From NCBI RefSeq assembly GCF_048128805.1, contig NC_136016.1, positions 12,576,176 through 12,640,175 on the forward strand: a DNA stretch of 64,000 bases, written 5' to 3'. The notes under the pieces were generated by a model, which saw only the letters and a list, made by a program, of their open reading frames with translations, ran no database searches and had not been told where the DNA came from. Below, piece by piece: positions 1 to 11,998 of this stretch (position 1 is the stretch's first letter; the number at the start of each line of letters is the position of its first letter). The position numbers and the translations under genes are program-made. The DNA comes from Centroberyx gerrardi (Eukaryota > Chordata > Actinopteri > Beryciformes > Berycidae).

Positions 1-2594
1 TACTGCAAACTCGAAATTGTGTGTGGTTTGGGGAAATGCACCACAAACAGAAATGACTGGCAAAGATATATTAAGGAGTTAAATGTCTTTACAAGCAAAA
101 TGCACTGTCCTGTTTAAGAATTCTACATACCAGAAGCCCACATGATTACTGGAATAATTTAAACAAGACAGAATACATAGTCTCACTAGATTCTGCAATA
201 CTGATATGCTTGCAATCCAAATATAAGAATTTATTTCAGTGAGTGAAAAACACCAAAATGCCAAATCGTCTCCCTGACTTGTGCATTTAAAACCTCCATA
301 CCTTGTAAATGTTGTCTTGAGTGAGCGGCGAAAACATCATCCCAACGCAATAAACACATCCATAGTTGACTTGTCAACAAATTATGTTTATCCCACTAGT
401 CACATCCGCTCCTGTTCGCTTCCAGCACTGACGGAGCATTGGAGTGGAATAGAGCGCACAGCACCTACAACAAGCCCCCGTGACGTCACGGCCACCTAGA
501 CCTCTGCTCTACGCCCCCTGTCGGTAGCCTACAGTAGTGGACTGCAAGGTATGTGGTGGCAAACCTAAACTACATAAACTGTCTAAACCTGAATGAGAAA
601 ACATTATCTTATTTTATTAAGCTCTCAGTTTTATTTTATGTGCGCATTAATAATCTTTCAAGTCTAATTTTTAGACAAAATCGTCTAAACAGCGATTGTA
701 GCAAGTTTTTCTATATATAGGCTATATATATATATATGTTAATGTTATTAAAAATCAGTCAGGGCAATAGAATTTCTTGCTAGGGTGAGATTGATGTGAT
801 ATGCCACAATTTCCACCAATTCTGTCTTCCACCATAATATAGTTTGTCTTTACAGTGTTTTTCCAGCGAGACATTGGCTCCACCTTGTGTCCGTCCTCAT
901 GAAGAACTGTAAAAAAAAAAAATACTTCGAAATTCCTATTATTTCTACTTTTTTCGGTTACAAATTCACATTGTAGTTCTACGATGTCGCAGTCATTCTT
1001 TGATGGTATGATGCCAGTCAGAATCCTGATGTTCAATATTGTCACAACCAGCAACAAACATTCTATTCATTTCTAAATATCTACTAATTTTTCACTATTC
1101 ATAATTGATATGTGGATATCTAAATAGCTGAATTATAGATATCTACAATTACAGTATCTCAATTGATTTGTCAGATTTCCAAACAGGTCCACGCTCTCAA
1201 AACACTTAACAGCCATTTAACTCCTTATACATTTGGAAAACAGTTATATCCCACTGCAAAATTAAATATTGCCCTCTTTTCACATAATATCTTTGTAAAA
1301 AGCAAAAACTCTCAATTCCAATTATAACCTTGTAATTTAATGAGTAGAACATACTGTATATGTACCAACACAGGAATACTATTGGGAAAACGTGTATCGT
1401 GTATCAATATTTGTTTGTTTTTTTCCATCAACTGGTTATTTTATGGTACCGTTATCAATTTGTTGATGAAACATTGTTTTCCTTTATGCAAAATCTGTTC
1501 ACTAGAATTTTGGATATGCTAGATGTGCTACTTCATAATTTTAAATAGAAATTAATTTTCTGTGATGTCATATCCAACATCTGTATTATGTCTAGATTAC
1601 TGTAGTAGCTATATTGACTGCATAATAGAGTCATAAAGGCTCTTTTGATTGAAAAGAAACCACAATGTTAATGTAGCAACCAGACAACAATGTTTTCCTC
1701 TAACACACAGGTAAAAATGGTAAGTGTATCCAGCCTTTGGTGAAAGCCTTTATGAGAAGCACACAAAGATGGAAAGTCCATTTCAATTTCAATTTCAACA
1801 ATTTCATTAGGCCACTCTTTAATAAAGTGCAAATGATAAAAGGCATTATCAGAGATCCACACAGCTTAGGAAATAGGTGTCATCCTGTCAACAAATTGTT
1901 TGAGACTGTTGAGACTGAAATTTTGCAAAATGAGCACAATGTCTTAAAATGCAAATAGTAGTATAGTGTACACAAAGCGAGAAAAATACATTTTTCAACC
2001 GCAGAAGGGTTACATCTTCACAAAAGGATTACATCTTCACTTAATTTGTGTCCACAACTCATAATCTGCTTTTCAGTTTGTGTTTATTTCACAAAATTTG
2101 ATGAGCCTGTGTTGCCTGTAATAGGGACTTAAAGGCATTAACTCTAACAATGACAAGTGCAGAAAGCATTCATGGTAAGCTATAAATGTAGATGACACAT
2201 CTATGTCAAAATTCTTCTTTTTGTTTTTTAAATTATAATCATTTTAGTGATTGATCTCAAGGTATGCTAAAACAACATACAAAGTAAGACAATATGCATT
2301 TTCATAGTAGTTATTCCGATAACCTATAAAGAATTCTGCTTTCAAAATGATTCTCTCTTTACAGATTACCTTCCGTTTACAAATGCATGATGTGTACAAA
2401 TGTAATAACATTTCCTCTTTTTTACATCAACAAAGTTACACATAAATTACACAAAAAAAGGCTTACAGATTGGACATTTAGAAAACAAGTTACAACTAAA
2501 AAGGACATCTCTCATCTCAGAAAGTAGGGTATGATGCAGTCAGAATATTCATCTTCTCATCCTACCAGTAAGATATGTTTTCATTTTGAGTTCA
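1..2594. other. Left flank without a recognised coding gene
   Basis: AT-rich sequence in which I find no coding exon. The CpG-containing segment at about 350-560 is described separately. The lower-numbered side of the TMEM106A stop codon (about 2070-2594) is probably its 3' UTR: a minus-strand AATAAA signal reads from about 2084-2089. The short open frames here have no family signature and are probably chance. Confidence 0.5.
400..548 (+). promoter_or_regulatory. Candidate promoter and first exon with full CRE palindrome
   Basis: A short CpG-containing segment holds the palindrome TGACGTCA at 481-488, the full CREB/ATF site. Further on is a strong 5' splice donor, CTGCAAG followed by GTATGT (exon end at 548). 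Promoter-type sequence followed by a donor would fit a non-coding first exon of a plus-strand transcript, but I find no matching downstream coding exon in the window. A minus-strand gene leaving the window to the left is also possible. The assignment is inference. Confidence 0.3.
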
Positions 2595-5500
2595 TCACCT
2601 CACAGGATGTGGGACAGTTGAGTTGGTGCCACAGTCAATATACTCGAAGGTGTCCAGAGACAGCTGCTCAGTGTGGGACAGATAGGAAATATTCATTGTC
2701 ATTCTGGGGAAGACAAAAACAATATACTGTGAGGCAGTTTGACACAGCATGACATGCACATTCATGTTTTTATCACATGAGCAAAGTTCAGCAGTTTGAG
2801 CTCCACAGTGTGTTATTCTTTCATCCCTGACAACAGTTTACGTAATGAAAAAGAAAAAAAACCTAAATTGAACTGTAACTTTAAATGCAGAAGCATAGTT
2901 ACACTGTGACTAGTTTGGTTCATAACTTTAAAGCGGGGAAGGTTATATTACATTATATTGAAGAAGAGTTTACAACATGAAGAGCTGGTCCGTCACAACA
3001 CTACATGGACAAAATGACAGGAACAATTGAACATGACCTACAAAGTATGTTTCAGAAAAATCTATCCTTTGTTTGATACTGTAATGACTATTCAGTCTTA
3101 CATATGAATAACAAAACATAAAGAACCTTTTTTACTGACGCTTCATTTTGGGCAGCAGCAGCCTCTGGTTAGAGAAGCAAGCTTGTGACAGAAAATGTAC
3201 CAGATTGACTAGTAAAAGCTGGCTAGAGGTAGTGAAAGTGAAGTGCTCTCCCCTACCTAAGCAAATACCGACAGTTGAGTAAAATGTCTTATATTACTAT
3301 GTTCAGCAGACTAATTGTGCTCGGCAGCTCCCAGATTTGTCCAAAGAGCCTCAAGATGCCACTGTCATTCATTTGCATTTACTTGCATCTTGTGTCCGAA
3401 CGTCACCCATTCCAAACCTTGGAAGAAAATCTTGACCACATACATCGAAGCAAGAAGTGGCTGGTCAAAGATAGATTCTGATACAATGACTTCCTCTTTG
3501 AGTGTATAAAAACATATGTGAGAAACAGATACTGAAAAGTTCAATTTTGTGGCAAAATCCACTTTGAACGTCTCAGAAATGGAAAACTCCATGTCCATGT
3601 CTACCATTCACCCTCCTGCATACGCACCATTCTACACATCATGTGAAGACCAAATTTTAAAACAAGACGGATCTTACAAATGCATTATGCGGATTAAACA
3701 AACCTAATAAATAACACTGTATGCTACAGCATTGTGGCCTTGTATATTGGGATTTTTTTCTATTGGGAAGTTTCCATTTCTGAGCATCCAAAGTGGATTC
3801 TAACAGCAGAATTGAACTTTTGAGTGTCTAATTTTCACACCTACCCGTTCTGTATATGCTGAGTAGGACGTTACCTTATAAGAACCAGTCATCATAATCA
3901 CCATTTCTTGCTGCATGGTATGTAGTCAAGAATTCCTCCAAGGTTTTGAATGGGTCAAGTTTGGACTGAAGATGCAAGTAAATGCAAATGAATGAAAGCA
4001 ACATCTTGAGGCCATGAGGCTGCTTCTACTGTATGAGTGAGTGAAACCTTCACTCCCCCTGCATCCACTCCTCCAGGTCATTGCCGTGAATAAGTGTGTG
4101 TTCTTAGTCAGCCTGCCTGTTTTTCTAAGAGTTAGAACTAACCCCACAATATAATACCAAGTGTGTCTTGTGGTTGTGGTTTAAGACCCGGTACTGAGAG
4201 GCCCTCAGCACAAAGCGATGAGAGATGCTAATGCGGCTACCACTTCCGCTGATTTTTAGATTGAGATTGACACTTACTGCAGCTCCAGAAATAAAGTGTG
4301 AATCTTGATAGTGCTTGACTTGCAGTAAAAGCTGAAACAGATAAAGTAAATCAATCAGATGATGAGTGGACTTAAGCACAGTGCCAACACAAAAATATAA
4401 ATTATTTTATGCTTTGAAAGTATACATTTTCACTTCATTTGCCTTTTTAAAATAGTGAGCATTTGAATCACTTTCATAGAATAGTTTCAAATTGGAATTC
4501 ATCATGAAAGTATTTACAGGAAAATCAGGGACCACATGCCCAGATATGAATTCTTTCCCTTGAAACTTCACTATTCTATCATACAATTAAGGTGCATTCC
4601 AGGTATTTCAAACTTACTTTAACCCCTTGTCGGCAAGTGACAGGCCAATTTCGATGGTATACTGCAAAAGTTCAAAATAGAGAAGTAAGAAATTCTTTGC
4701 ATGACACACTATATCAGTAGTAGTATTTCGATGTGGATGATGCTATGAGAAACTCACTGATTTCTGCGAACGGGACTGGATGCCGGTCATATTCGATATC
4801 TTGGCCTTACCCACGACTGTCTGTGAGACCAGACCTTGAACATCAAACTCAACAATCTGAACAGGGACAAAGTTCTCGTTGCTGATGTTGATGAGATTCT
4901 AGAGGAGGAAACACACAACTGGTCAGCTGAGACCAACAGACGATACTTGTTTTGCAGCTATGTCCTTGGCATTACTAGGATATTATAAAGTTCTCCAGCA
5001 TCTTGGGTTCAAATCTGGATTTTTGTCGCATGTCAACCCCTTTCTGTCTCCCATCTTTGTCCCACCCTCTTATGTATTTCAGCGGTAATTCCTACACTAC
5101 AGCTGCAACCATACTTTAATGCCATGCTGCTTGAATGCACATCGATATTGAACGCTGAATGCATATATGTGATGTATAGTTTACAATTTATCCCATGTTG
5201 TATACACTAGTGGAATTTGAATGGGTGCTGTGGGTGCCAGACCATGGCTGACAGTATGGAGAATCCTGTAGAATTTAGTAACATCATTAAAAATTCCTCA
5301 TTGGTTAAATTACACCACATTACACTTTACACACTACTATTTTTGTTTACTAATTCACTCTTATATAATTGCTACATCTCTATTACTCCTATTTCCACCC
5401 CTCAGGTGGAATGTTCTGTTGCCATGGATTCATGTAATTCACTCTCAAATTACAATTTGCATACAGCTCAGTGGCACAATACTGTTGTTCAGCATACAAT

Positions 5501-6309
5501 ATACACAGGCTTATTTGAGGAGTTATCTAGTCTATCATGTGTGAATTCAAATTAGACAGTTCTTTGGTCTCTGCACAAATCCTACTAAAACAAATTTACA
5601 TCATCCACCAAGTACAAATTAGTGTGCTTGGTGGATGAAGTAAGTCTGATTCTGAGAAGAGGTGGTACAGACTCAGATGCTTAGTGTTAGCCTTTACTTA
5701 CTGTGACCTCCATTTCAACTGCATTTGGGGTGAAGTAGACCATGACTGACAGCACAGACACAGGCGTCAGGGTGACACTCCGAGGGAAGAGGAAGAAGAG
5801 GATCAGACAGCAGAGGAAGAGGCACACAGCCATGGAGACACACACATAGAGCTTCCTGGAAGGAAACATGAACGCCATCAACATCTATGTGCATGTACGG
5901 AATAATAATAATAATAATAATAAATCTAGGCGCTTGTTGGATAAAAATGTGTATTATATTCAGCTATATTCCAACCATGCAAATGCTGAAAATTAGCATA
6001 TATTTTTGCGGTTAATGTTTTTTGAGACTTTTTTTCCAAGTGCTGAAAAACTCTATACATGTATCACAATTCATACTGCAATTGCAATAAAAATATCATA
6101 CTACATGATTGTTTTTGTCAATATTGTGCAAACGTAATGCTCACTCATACAAGCAGAGGCACATGCACACTCACATGCACACAAATATATACGCACACAC
6201 ACACACACACCAACACACACAAAATACGTCTGTATGCGCTTCTAAACACGCAAACGTGGTGACACACACAAGCAGAGAGCGCAAGAGGCAAGCCTATGAG
6301 CATGCACAC

Positions 6310-6341
<32 letters not shown>

Positions 6342-7001
6342 TTACATACACATCCCTTACGTGCGTCTGGGTTTCAGCCTTATATCATTACATGGTATTA
6401 CAGCAACCAGCTGGTTTTCTTGGCCTGCCAAGGCAAAAAAAGAGAAGGAAATAACAAGTGACTCCCAAGTCTGTTCTTACCACACAGAGATGTGAAAGTG
6501 GACCAAATGTGGCTTCAACAGAGCCAGACGTACATAAACAGTATCTTTCGCTTTGGTTTAATTCACAAAAAAATCATACACTTACAAAATGAAATGAAAC
6601 ACTTTTACAGTTATTTGGAGATGGGAAAAGTCTCAGTGGCCAACAGTACACAATTCTAGTTTTAGTGAATATATACCCAGTGTGAGTGTGTAATCTTCTT
6701 GATCAACCTACCTGATTAAATAAGGGTTTTAAAAAAACAAAACAATGAAAGAGTAGTAAGCATAGAGAGTTTAGATAAGGATTGTCCAGATGACATAAAA
6801 ACAGATTTTACACATAAGAGACCAACCTCTGGGAATGCGTCCTGTTCCACGGCAGGTGGGACAGGTGTCTCCCAAGTTCCCATTGATGGCACCGTACTGT
6901 GCGGGGGAGTGGGTGAGCGTTTTCGCATTCTCCATCTCTTCTCTCAGTTCAGGACTCTCTGTGGCTTTGCTGCTGCTGCTGCTGTGTCCTACTGTAACCA
7001 T
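2595..7001 (-). CDS. tmem106a: TMEM106A-like type II transmembrane protein
   Basis: Single-pass membrane protein of the lysosomal/endosomal and plasma-membrane TMEM106 family. Seven coding exons join in phase: 6827-7001, 6361-6424, 5702-5855, 4758-4898, 4618-4661, 4278-4331 and 2595-2703, giving 246 aa (the family is usually about 250-275). Visible features: the family motif CPTCRGTGRIP near residues 47-57; a basic stretch LKPRRTK just before a hydrophobic segment at about 82-103 (FLCCLILFFLFP); then the lumenal LEA-like domain with several N-glycosylation sequons, ending SLDTFEYIDCGTNST, which matches the conserved TMEM106 C-terminus. The A paralogue is chosen because NBR1 is adjacent, as in other vertebrates. 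The start at 7001 has a good Kozak context. The frame also stays open back to an acceptor at 7022, so an upstream coding exon is not excluded. Confidence 0.92.
3343..4018. repeat. Large imperfect inverted repeat in the last TMEM106A intron
   Basis: Two copies of one roughly 250-bp sequence face each other: the left arm reads forward at about 3343-3590 and the right arm reads on the minus strand from about 4018 to 3770. Shared blocks include GCCTCAAGATG at the outer ends, a long run around CATTTGCATTTACTTGCATC, CCATTC-AAACCTTGGA, TTGAC-ACATAC, and inner blocks AAAAGTTCAATT and CTCAGAAATGGAAA. The spacer is about 180 bp. By eye the arms are roughly 75-80% alike. Two insertions of one repeat in opposite orientation, or a foldback element, both fit. 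Each arm keeps a short ORF beginning ML/MP-LSFICIYLHL. Confidence 0.7.
6192..6340. repeat. CA microsatellites
   Basis: Two interrupted CA arrays, at about 6192-6210 and 6305-6340, lie just beyond the second TMEM106A coding exon. Open frames through them are made of repeated Thr-His or Val-Cys and are not genes. Confidence 0.9.
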
Positions 7002-7009
7002 GATACCAT
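6989..7009 (-). promoter_or_regulatory. Upstream ORF overlapping the TMEM106A start
   Basis: In the exon that carries the TMEM106A start, an earlier ATG at 7009 (G at -3, G at +4) opens a six-codon frame that ends in TAG at 6989, overlapping the main ATG at 7001. If this exon is the leader of the mature mRNA, the main start would have to be reached by leaky scanning. A regulatory effect is inference. Confidence 0.4.
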
Positions 7010-7021
7010 GTCGAGTCCAGT

Positions 7022-8822
7022 CTAAAGTAAAAAAAAAAAAAAAAAGTTTACCAGATCAAAAAAAAAAGGCTGGAAGGTCTATCTTGAAGCTCAACGGTGC
7101 GTCAAACACTCAAGAATTCATCACAAGAGCTGAAGAGTTTCATTCCGAAAATGAAACTCAACAATCTGAAAATGTGCAATCTACTCGTCTACTCTGACGA
7201 AACAAACGCAGACATGAAAGCAAAGCTCACTCTTGACTATTAATTTAGTTCTTAACTAGCTCGACCCCTTTACTTACAAAATAGTAACACTTTAGAGGAC
7301 GTCACCTGAGTTTTTCAGATACTGAGCACTGAATAGAATGTACCATTATTTCCCCAAATGAATACCTTGCTTTTTGGAATGAAACCCTGCAATTCTTGAA
7401 GATCACCTAACTCCTCATGTATAAAAGATGAACAGCTGAAATATGTTGGCTTAAAGCAGCACTTCTATATAAACCTCTTCTGGGTATAGTCGCTATGGCT
7501 AACTTTTTGATGTAGTCCTTCCTTTGAATCCTTTGAGAGCTGAAAGAGAAATGACTTGTACCTTCTAACACCAGTTCTACCCACAAACATTTAAATGTCC
7601 AATAAAATCCCAGTCCTGCACTAAATGTGATGATCTGAGCAGAGTGCAATGTGTACAATGTGGGTGTGGCAGAAAAAGTTTGCAACACCCCAGTTATACG
7701 GTTTTATGGGGATACTGCTGGTGAGTTTAAGAAATCTATGGCTGTAATATGGCTACTGCTACTGGGTGTTGCATAAGAAGGATTGTGTGATGACTGCCAA
7801 CTCTCACACAGGAATTAAATCACAGGTCGTGTTGGATTTATTCTAGACAGTCCTACCTGTCTCCAGTCTTGGGGTGTAGTTTCACTATGTAATTTAGTGT
7901 TTTTATGATTCTTTAATTCAATTTTCACAAGTTTCAAAGTTGCAAAACTCTTTATGCAAAAATTCGCAACTCCTAATTTTGGGCCCAAATCACACACAGC
8001 ATGCAAAATAACAATCAAATGAGGCAGGACATCATGAAAAAGGTTTATCCTAGCATCAGAACATTTGATTTGTTCCTTGTTGATTTTCAGACATTTTAAA
8101 ATAAAACTGTCATTATCAAATCATGTCGCCAAACAAAAAATAATTCTAACAGAATATGCAGTGGTAATTTCCTAATATTTATATTATCTATATAGCAATG
8201 GACAAGGACAAGAGGTTTTTAAGTTTAGTTGTAGTGATCTTTTTGAAATTATATACAGTGAGCATTCCCTTTGATATTCTGTATTTCTGCATTTGGAAAC
8301 TAAATGTAAAATAGTACAGTAATAGTAACCAAAAATACCTACTATTTTACAGTAACTGTGATGACAACATCATTTTTCAGTACCATCTGTTATGTCCTGC
8401 TCCATGTTGGCAGCAACAGGCATAAAGGCCTTTCATGTAGTGAAGTAATTGACAGTTGTGCTGCTACTAAATGCCACTGGAAGTAACTATACATGATTGA
8501 TAATGCATCTTGAGTTGACTTAGTGAACTGCATGTCTATTAATAAGCATTGGATCATTCTGCTTACATGAGGAGGGTGAATTCTGGGAAGTGAGTTCATG
8601 ATTTAGTTGCACACTTTGTATCTGAGCACAGCATTTTGGGTCTTAAGGTAAGACTTTGGCGAGTCACTTTGGCTAAATTAAGAGTTTTGCACATTTAAAA
8701 TCAGGAAATTGGCCTAAAGTAAGCTTGTAACACTAAACTTTCAAAGTAGCTTTCCCAGCAGCACTGTGTTTCAGATGACTGTACATGAATGGCCCTGCAC
8801 AGCTTGTTATGCACCTCTAATG
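7022..8822. other. Intron or upstream region of TMEM106A, no other gene seen
   Basis: A polypyrimidine tract on the minus strand (long T runs near 7030-7070) leads into the acceptor at 7023-7022, so this stretch is probably intron 1 of TMEM106A. I could not place a first exon; the region around 9.8-10.0 kb is one possibility. No coding exon of another gene is recognised. Confidence 0.45.
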
Positions 8823-9399
8823 CAGTGGTTCTCAACGTGGGGTCCGGGGACCACCAGGGGTCCTTGAGGGGGTTCCAGGGGGTCCCCAGCAAATTTATCT
8901 ATTGTTAAACTTCACCATTATTTCATTTACAAGAAGTTAACACAATTAGAGAATGTAGAAGAATGATTATTTAGACTTTTTAGATTCACTGTTACCTCTC
9001 TACCTACAGTACAGCTAGTCATTAAATTCTGGACAAAATCATAATACTAGACGGGCACTCGGAGAGCGCAGACCTCCGCCAAGACCAATAGTCCAGTCTT
9101 CTATGATATGCAAATGTGCAAGCGCAACCAATATACGGATCCGCTCCAAAATTTAATGGATTCTTCCTTGGCCCATGCTACACCCTTCCACGAAGTTTCA
9201 CGAAAATTGGGCCAGTAGTTTTTCCGTAATCCTGCTGACAAACAGACAAACGGCACCGAATTCATAACCTCCTTGGCGGAGGTAATATTTGTATTCTCAG
9301 ATTTGGGTTCAGGAGACAAAATCTCACCAAATGGGGGTCCTTGGCTCTAATGTGTACTAAATTAGGGGTCCTTGATATGAAAACGGTTGAGAATCACTG
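8823..9399. mobile_element. Non-autonomous hAT element with perfect target duplication
   Basis: A 577-bp element begins CAGTGGTTCTCAACGTGGGG and ends with the inverse CGGTTGAGAATCACTG, the terminal repeat style of hAT-Charlie elements. It is flanked by an identical 8-bp target duplication, CTCTAATG, at 8815-8822 and 9400-9407. The subterminal regions are rich in GGGGTCC. It has no transposase, so it was moved in trans. The clean duplication suggests a fairly young copy. Confidence 0.92.
9072..9283. repeat. Second repeat nested inside the hAT element
   Basis: A ~212-bp segment is bounded by exact inverse 12-mers, ACCTCCGCCAAG at 9072-9083 and CTTGGCGGAGGT at 9272-9283. Its interior (beginning of the block near CTCCAAAATTTAATGG, then GTTTTTCCGTAATCCTGCTG) is one I recall as a widely dispersed animal repeat, but I cannot name its family. 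It does not resemble the hAT ends, so it is either a later insertion or was carried as cargo. Confidence 0.55.
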
Positions 9400-11998
9400 C
9401 TCTAATGAACCAGTTACATAGGCATAGCTACCTAATATAGGACTACGAGCATCACATGTGCGATTCAACGCGATACAAAGCATCATTACTACTTGATTAC
9501 ATTTATTTCTATTCTCTGTACAGCCCTTCATACTGTGCCCAGATTACATCACCAAAGCAAACAGAAGCCAATGACCTATGACCACTAAATTTAAAGGCTA
9601 CGTGTGAAAACTACATTGTTTTAACTTATCCAGCAGTAGGCTACAACATAGGATCAAGGTCCAGGCTGCTGTCTGTCTAAAACAGTAAAATATGGCCTAC
9701 TTGCCATACTTTTGCAATACATGTGGGAGAGAAATGACAAGGCATTAGTTTAGCTGACAGCAGGGAAACCAGATCATGGGATGCTTCCCGCCTGCGCACT
9801 TACCTTACAATCCGACCGCAATTTAATCGCCAAATATTATTAAATGTAGATAAAACTTGTATTTTCTTTACAATTAGGGATGAGAAAAGCTTCCGTGAGA
9901 TCATCGACAAACTACTACTCTCTCCTTCTAAAATCAAGTGGGGGAATCACTTCCTTCTTCTGGGTGGCAGCTTGTTTACGCTGCCTGTTAGTGGCAAATC
10001 ACATGTACTGCTTTTGATTGAGTGTTCTTCATGTAGGTAATTTGCAACGTAGAATATTTTAGGACATAATACACTATTAACGGATAAATCAACTGTAATT
10101 AAGACAAATGTAGCAGTACAGGTTAGGCTGTTTTATCTCTTCACCTGAAATTCAGTTCCAGCTGAATGTGATAGGAAGCGTAGCTATTTAAACCCATGTT
10201 CACTTGCTGTCATAAATACTCATGTACAGTGTAACCTATTTTTGGCATGTTATGGTTAAGCTGGTACAGAGTCTATAGAAGCTATTCAATAAAGTGTGCT
10301 GAATCATTTGGAATATTTACAGTCACACAGGCGGAGAGAGACAGAAACAGACAGAGAGATGTTGTGCAAATAGTTTATTGGCGGATTGACAGTAGCAGGG
10401 TATTTAATGTATACACTCTTATGATAGGAGATCGATTTAACAAGCACAGTAGATATATTCAGCATTTGTCTCTAGAGCATGATCCTTTAAAACATGAATA
10501 ACTGACGATCATTAACATAAGATATGGTTCCAAAAACCTCAACCACTCTTGTTTTTTTAAAGCAAACAAAAACACACACACATACACACACACACATACA
10601 CACAGGCAGAACAACCCAAAATAAAAGGTGTACAACGCTCATTTAAATCAATGCGCTCACACAACAAATAATGTAAAATCACCAAATGTATGTCAGAGTA
10701 AACCACTGATCATCATTCATAAAAAGAAGACAATAAAATATACTTGGTTCAGTTAAGAGATTCAGGAATGTGTTGTTAGAGAGGTCTTGGTTTGGATTAG
10801 TGCTGTAAAACTGCGAAACATGACTGTTGCTAGGTGTTGGTTGGTGATTGATGTGAAAAATGCAGGCAGGGTGTGAATGATAATGCAAAGCGGTCAGTTT
10901 CCACTGTGACTCTGCTAAGACCACAAGAACACTACTCATCTCTAAGCCTCTACCTGTCATGCAGGCGTCTTCTAAAAAGCAGTAGAAAACATCTGTGTCT
11001 AAACAGTGATCCGTTTGGACAGTTTTGTATACATTCCACATGTCAACGTCTAAAATAACAGTACTCTGATACAGAAAAGATTGCATTGTTTAGGCAGATT
11101 CACTACAATAATCAAGAAAAATCAAAGAAGTCTGAAATTTCTGTTTGTCGCTCCTACCGTACGCGCTGACCCTTAACGCCCAGAAAATCCACAACAATAG
11201 CCCCAGTAGCATCACCTTAAAATAGAGTTGGCTTTTCAAAGCATTTTTTTTTTTGATGACATTCAACAATATTCATCTCCTCTGTTCTACTTGAGAAGAG
11301 AAACTAGCTAAGCCCTGTCAGAAGACAATGATGACTTTATTTGTCAGAGCCAGAATGAGAAGCTATATAAGCCATACAAAGACTAAGATGAAGAGGGAAA
11401 CACACTCTGTTGCCCAGTCAAAATCCCAACCCCTGGTCATTTAGACCAAGACGTAAAGCTGTATGGTCCAGGTAGAGAAGGCATGGCAAAGGTTTAAACT
11501 ACCAACTTGATTTGACTAATCAAGTTCATTCAAATCTACAAGTGTGTGTATGGTGAATTCCATCAAACCCTTATATGTTGTTTGAAGCTAAGTTAAAGGC
11601 GAAGACAGGAGGAGGGAGTTATACATGAACACTCTTTCCTCATCAACAGTGTCCAGGAAAAAATATTGCTCCTCTTACATTTTTGTTCCGACTTTTGATA
11701 CTTCAAGTGACATTGTCTAACATCGAACAAACTTCATTATACTTGGTCCAAAACAAACCCAAGTCAATCAATTGCATGAATGATAAATAGGTGCTCTTTT
11801 TCTCTTCTTTAAATTAATGAAAAGCTATTTTAAAAAAAAATATTCTGGACACTGTCTAGAAAGGGAAAGAGATGAGGGAATTGGATCTATGTACTCTCCT
11901 CTTGTTACATTATGTTTACAAAGGTGAAAGGTTACACAAGTCACATCATTGCCTTCCTATTACCAGCCCTCGCAGGCCTTAACGCAGCCCTCCTTCCC
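9400..11998. other. Intergenic sequence and NBR1 3' UTR
   Basis: Adjacent to the NBR1 stop codon, the minus-strand 3' UTR probably reaches at least to the AATAAA signal read from about 11337-11342. The rest has no recognised gene. A CA-type array lies at about 10570-10605. Confidence 0.5.

Noticed and set aside
6109-6495. Long open frames through the CA-rich region near 6.1-6.5 kb on both strands
   Set aside because: They consist of dinucleotide repeat translations; the true coding part here is only the 64-bp TMEM106A exon at 6361-6424.
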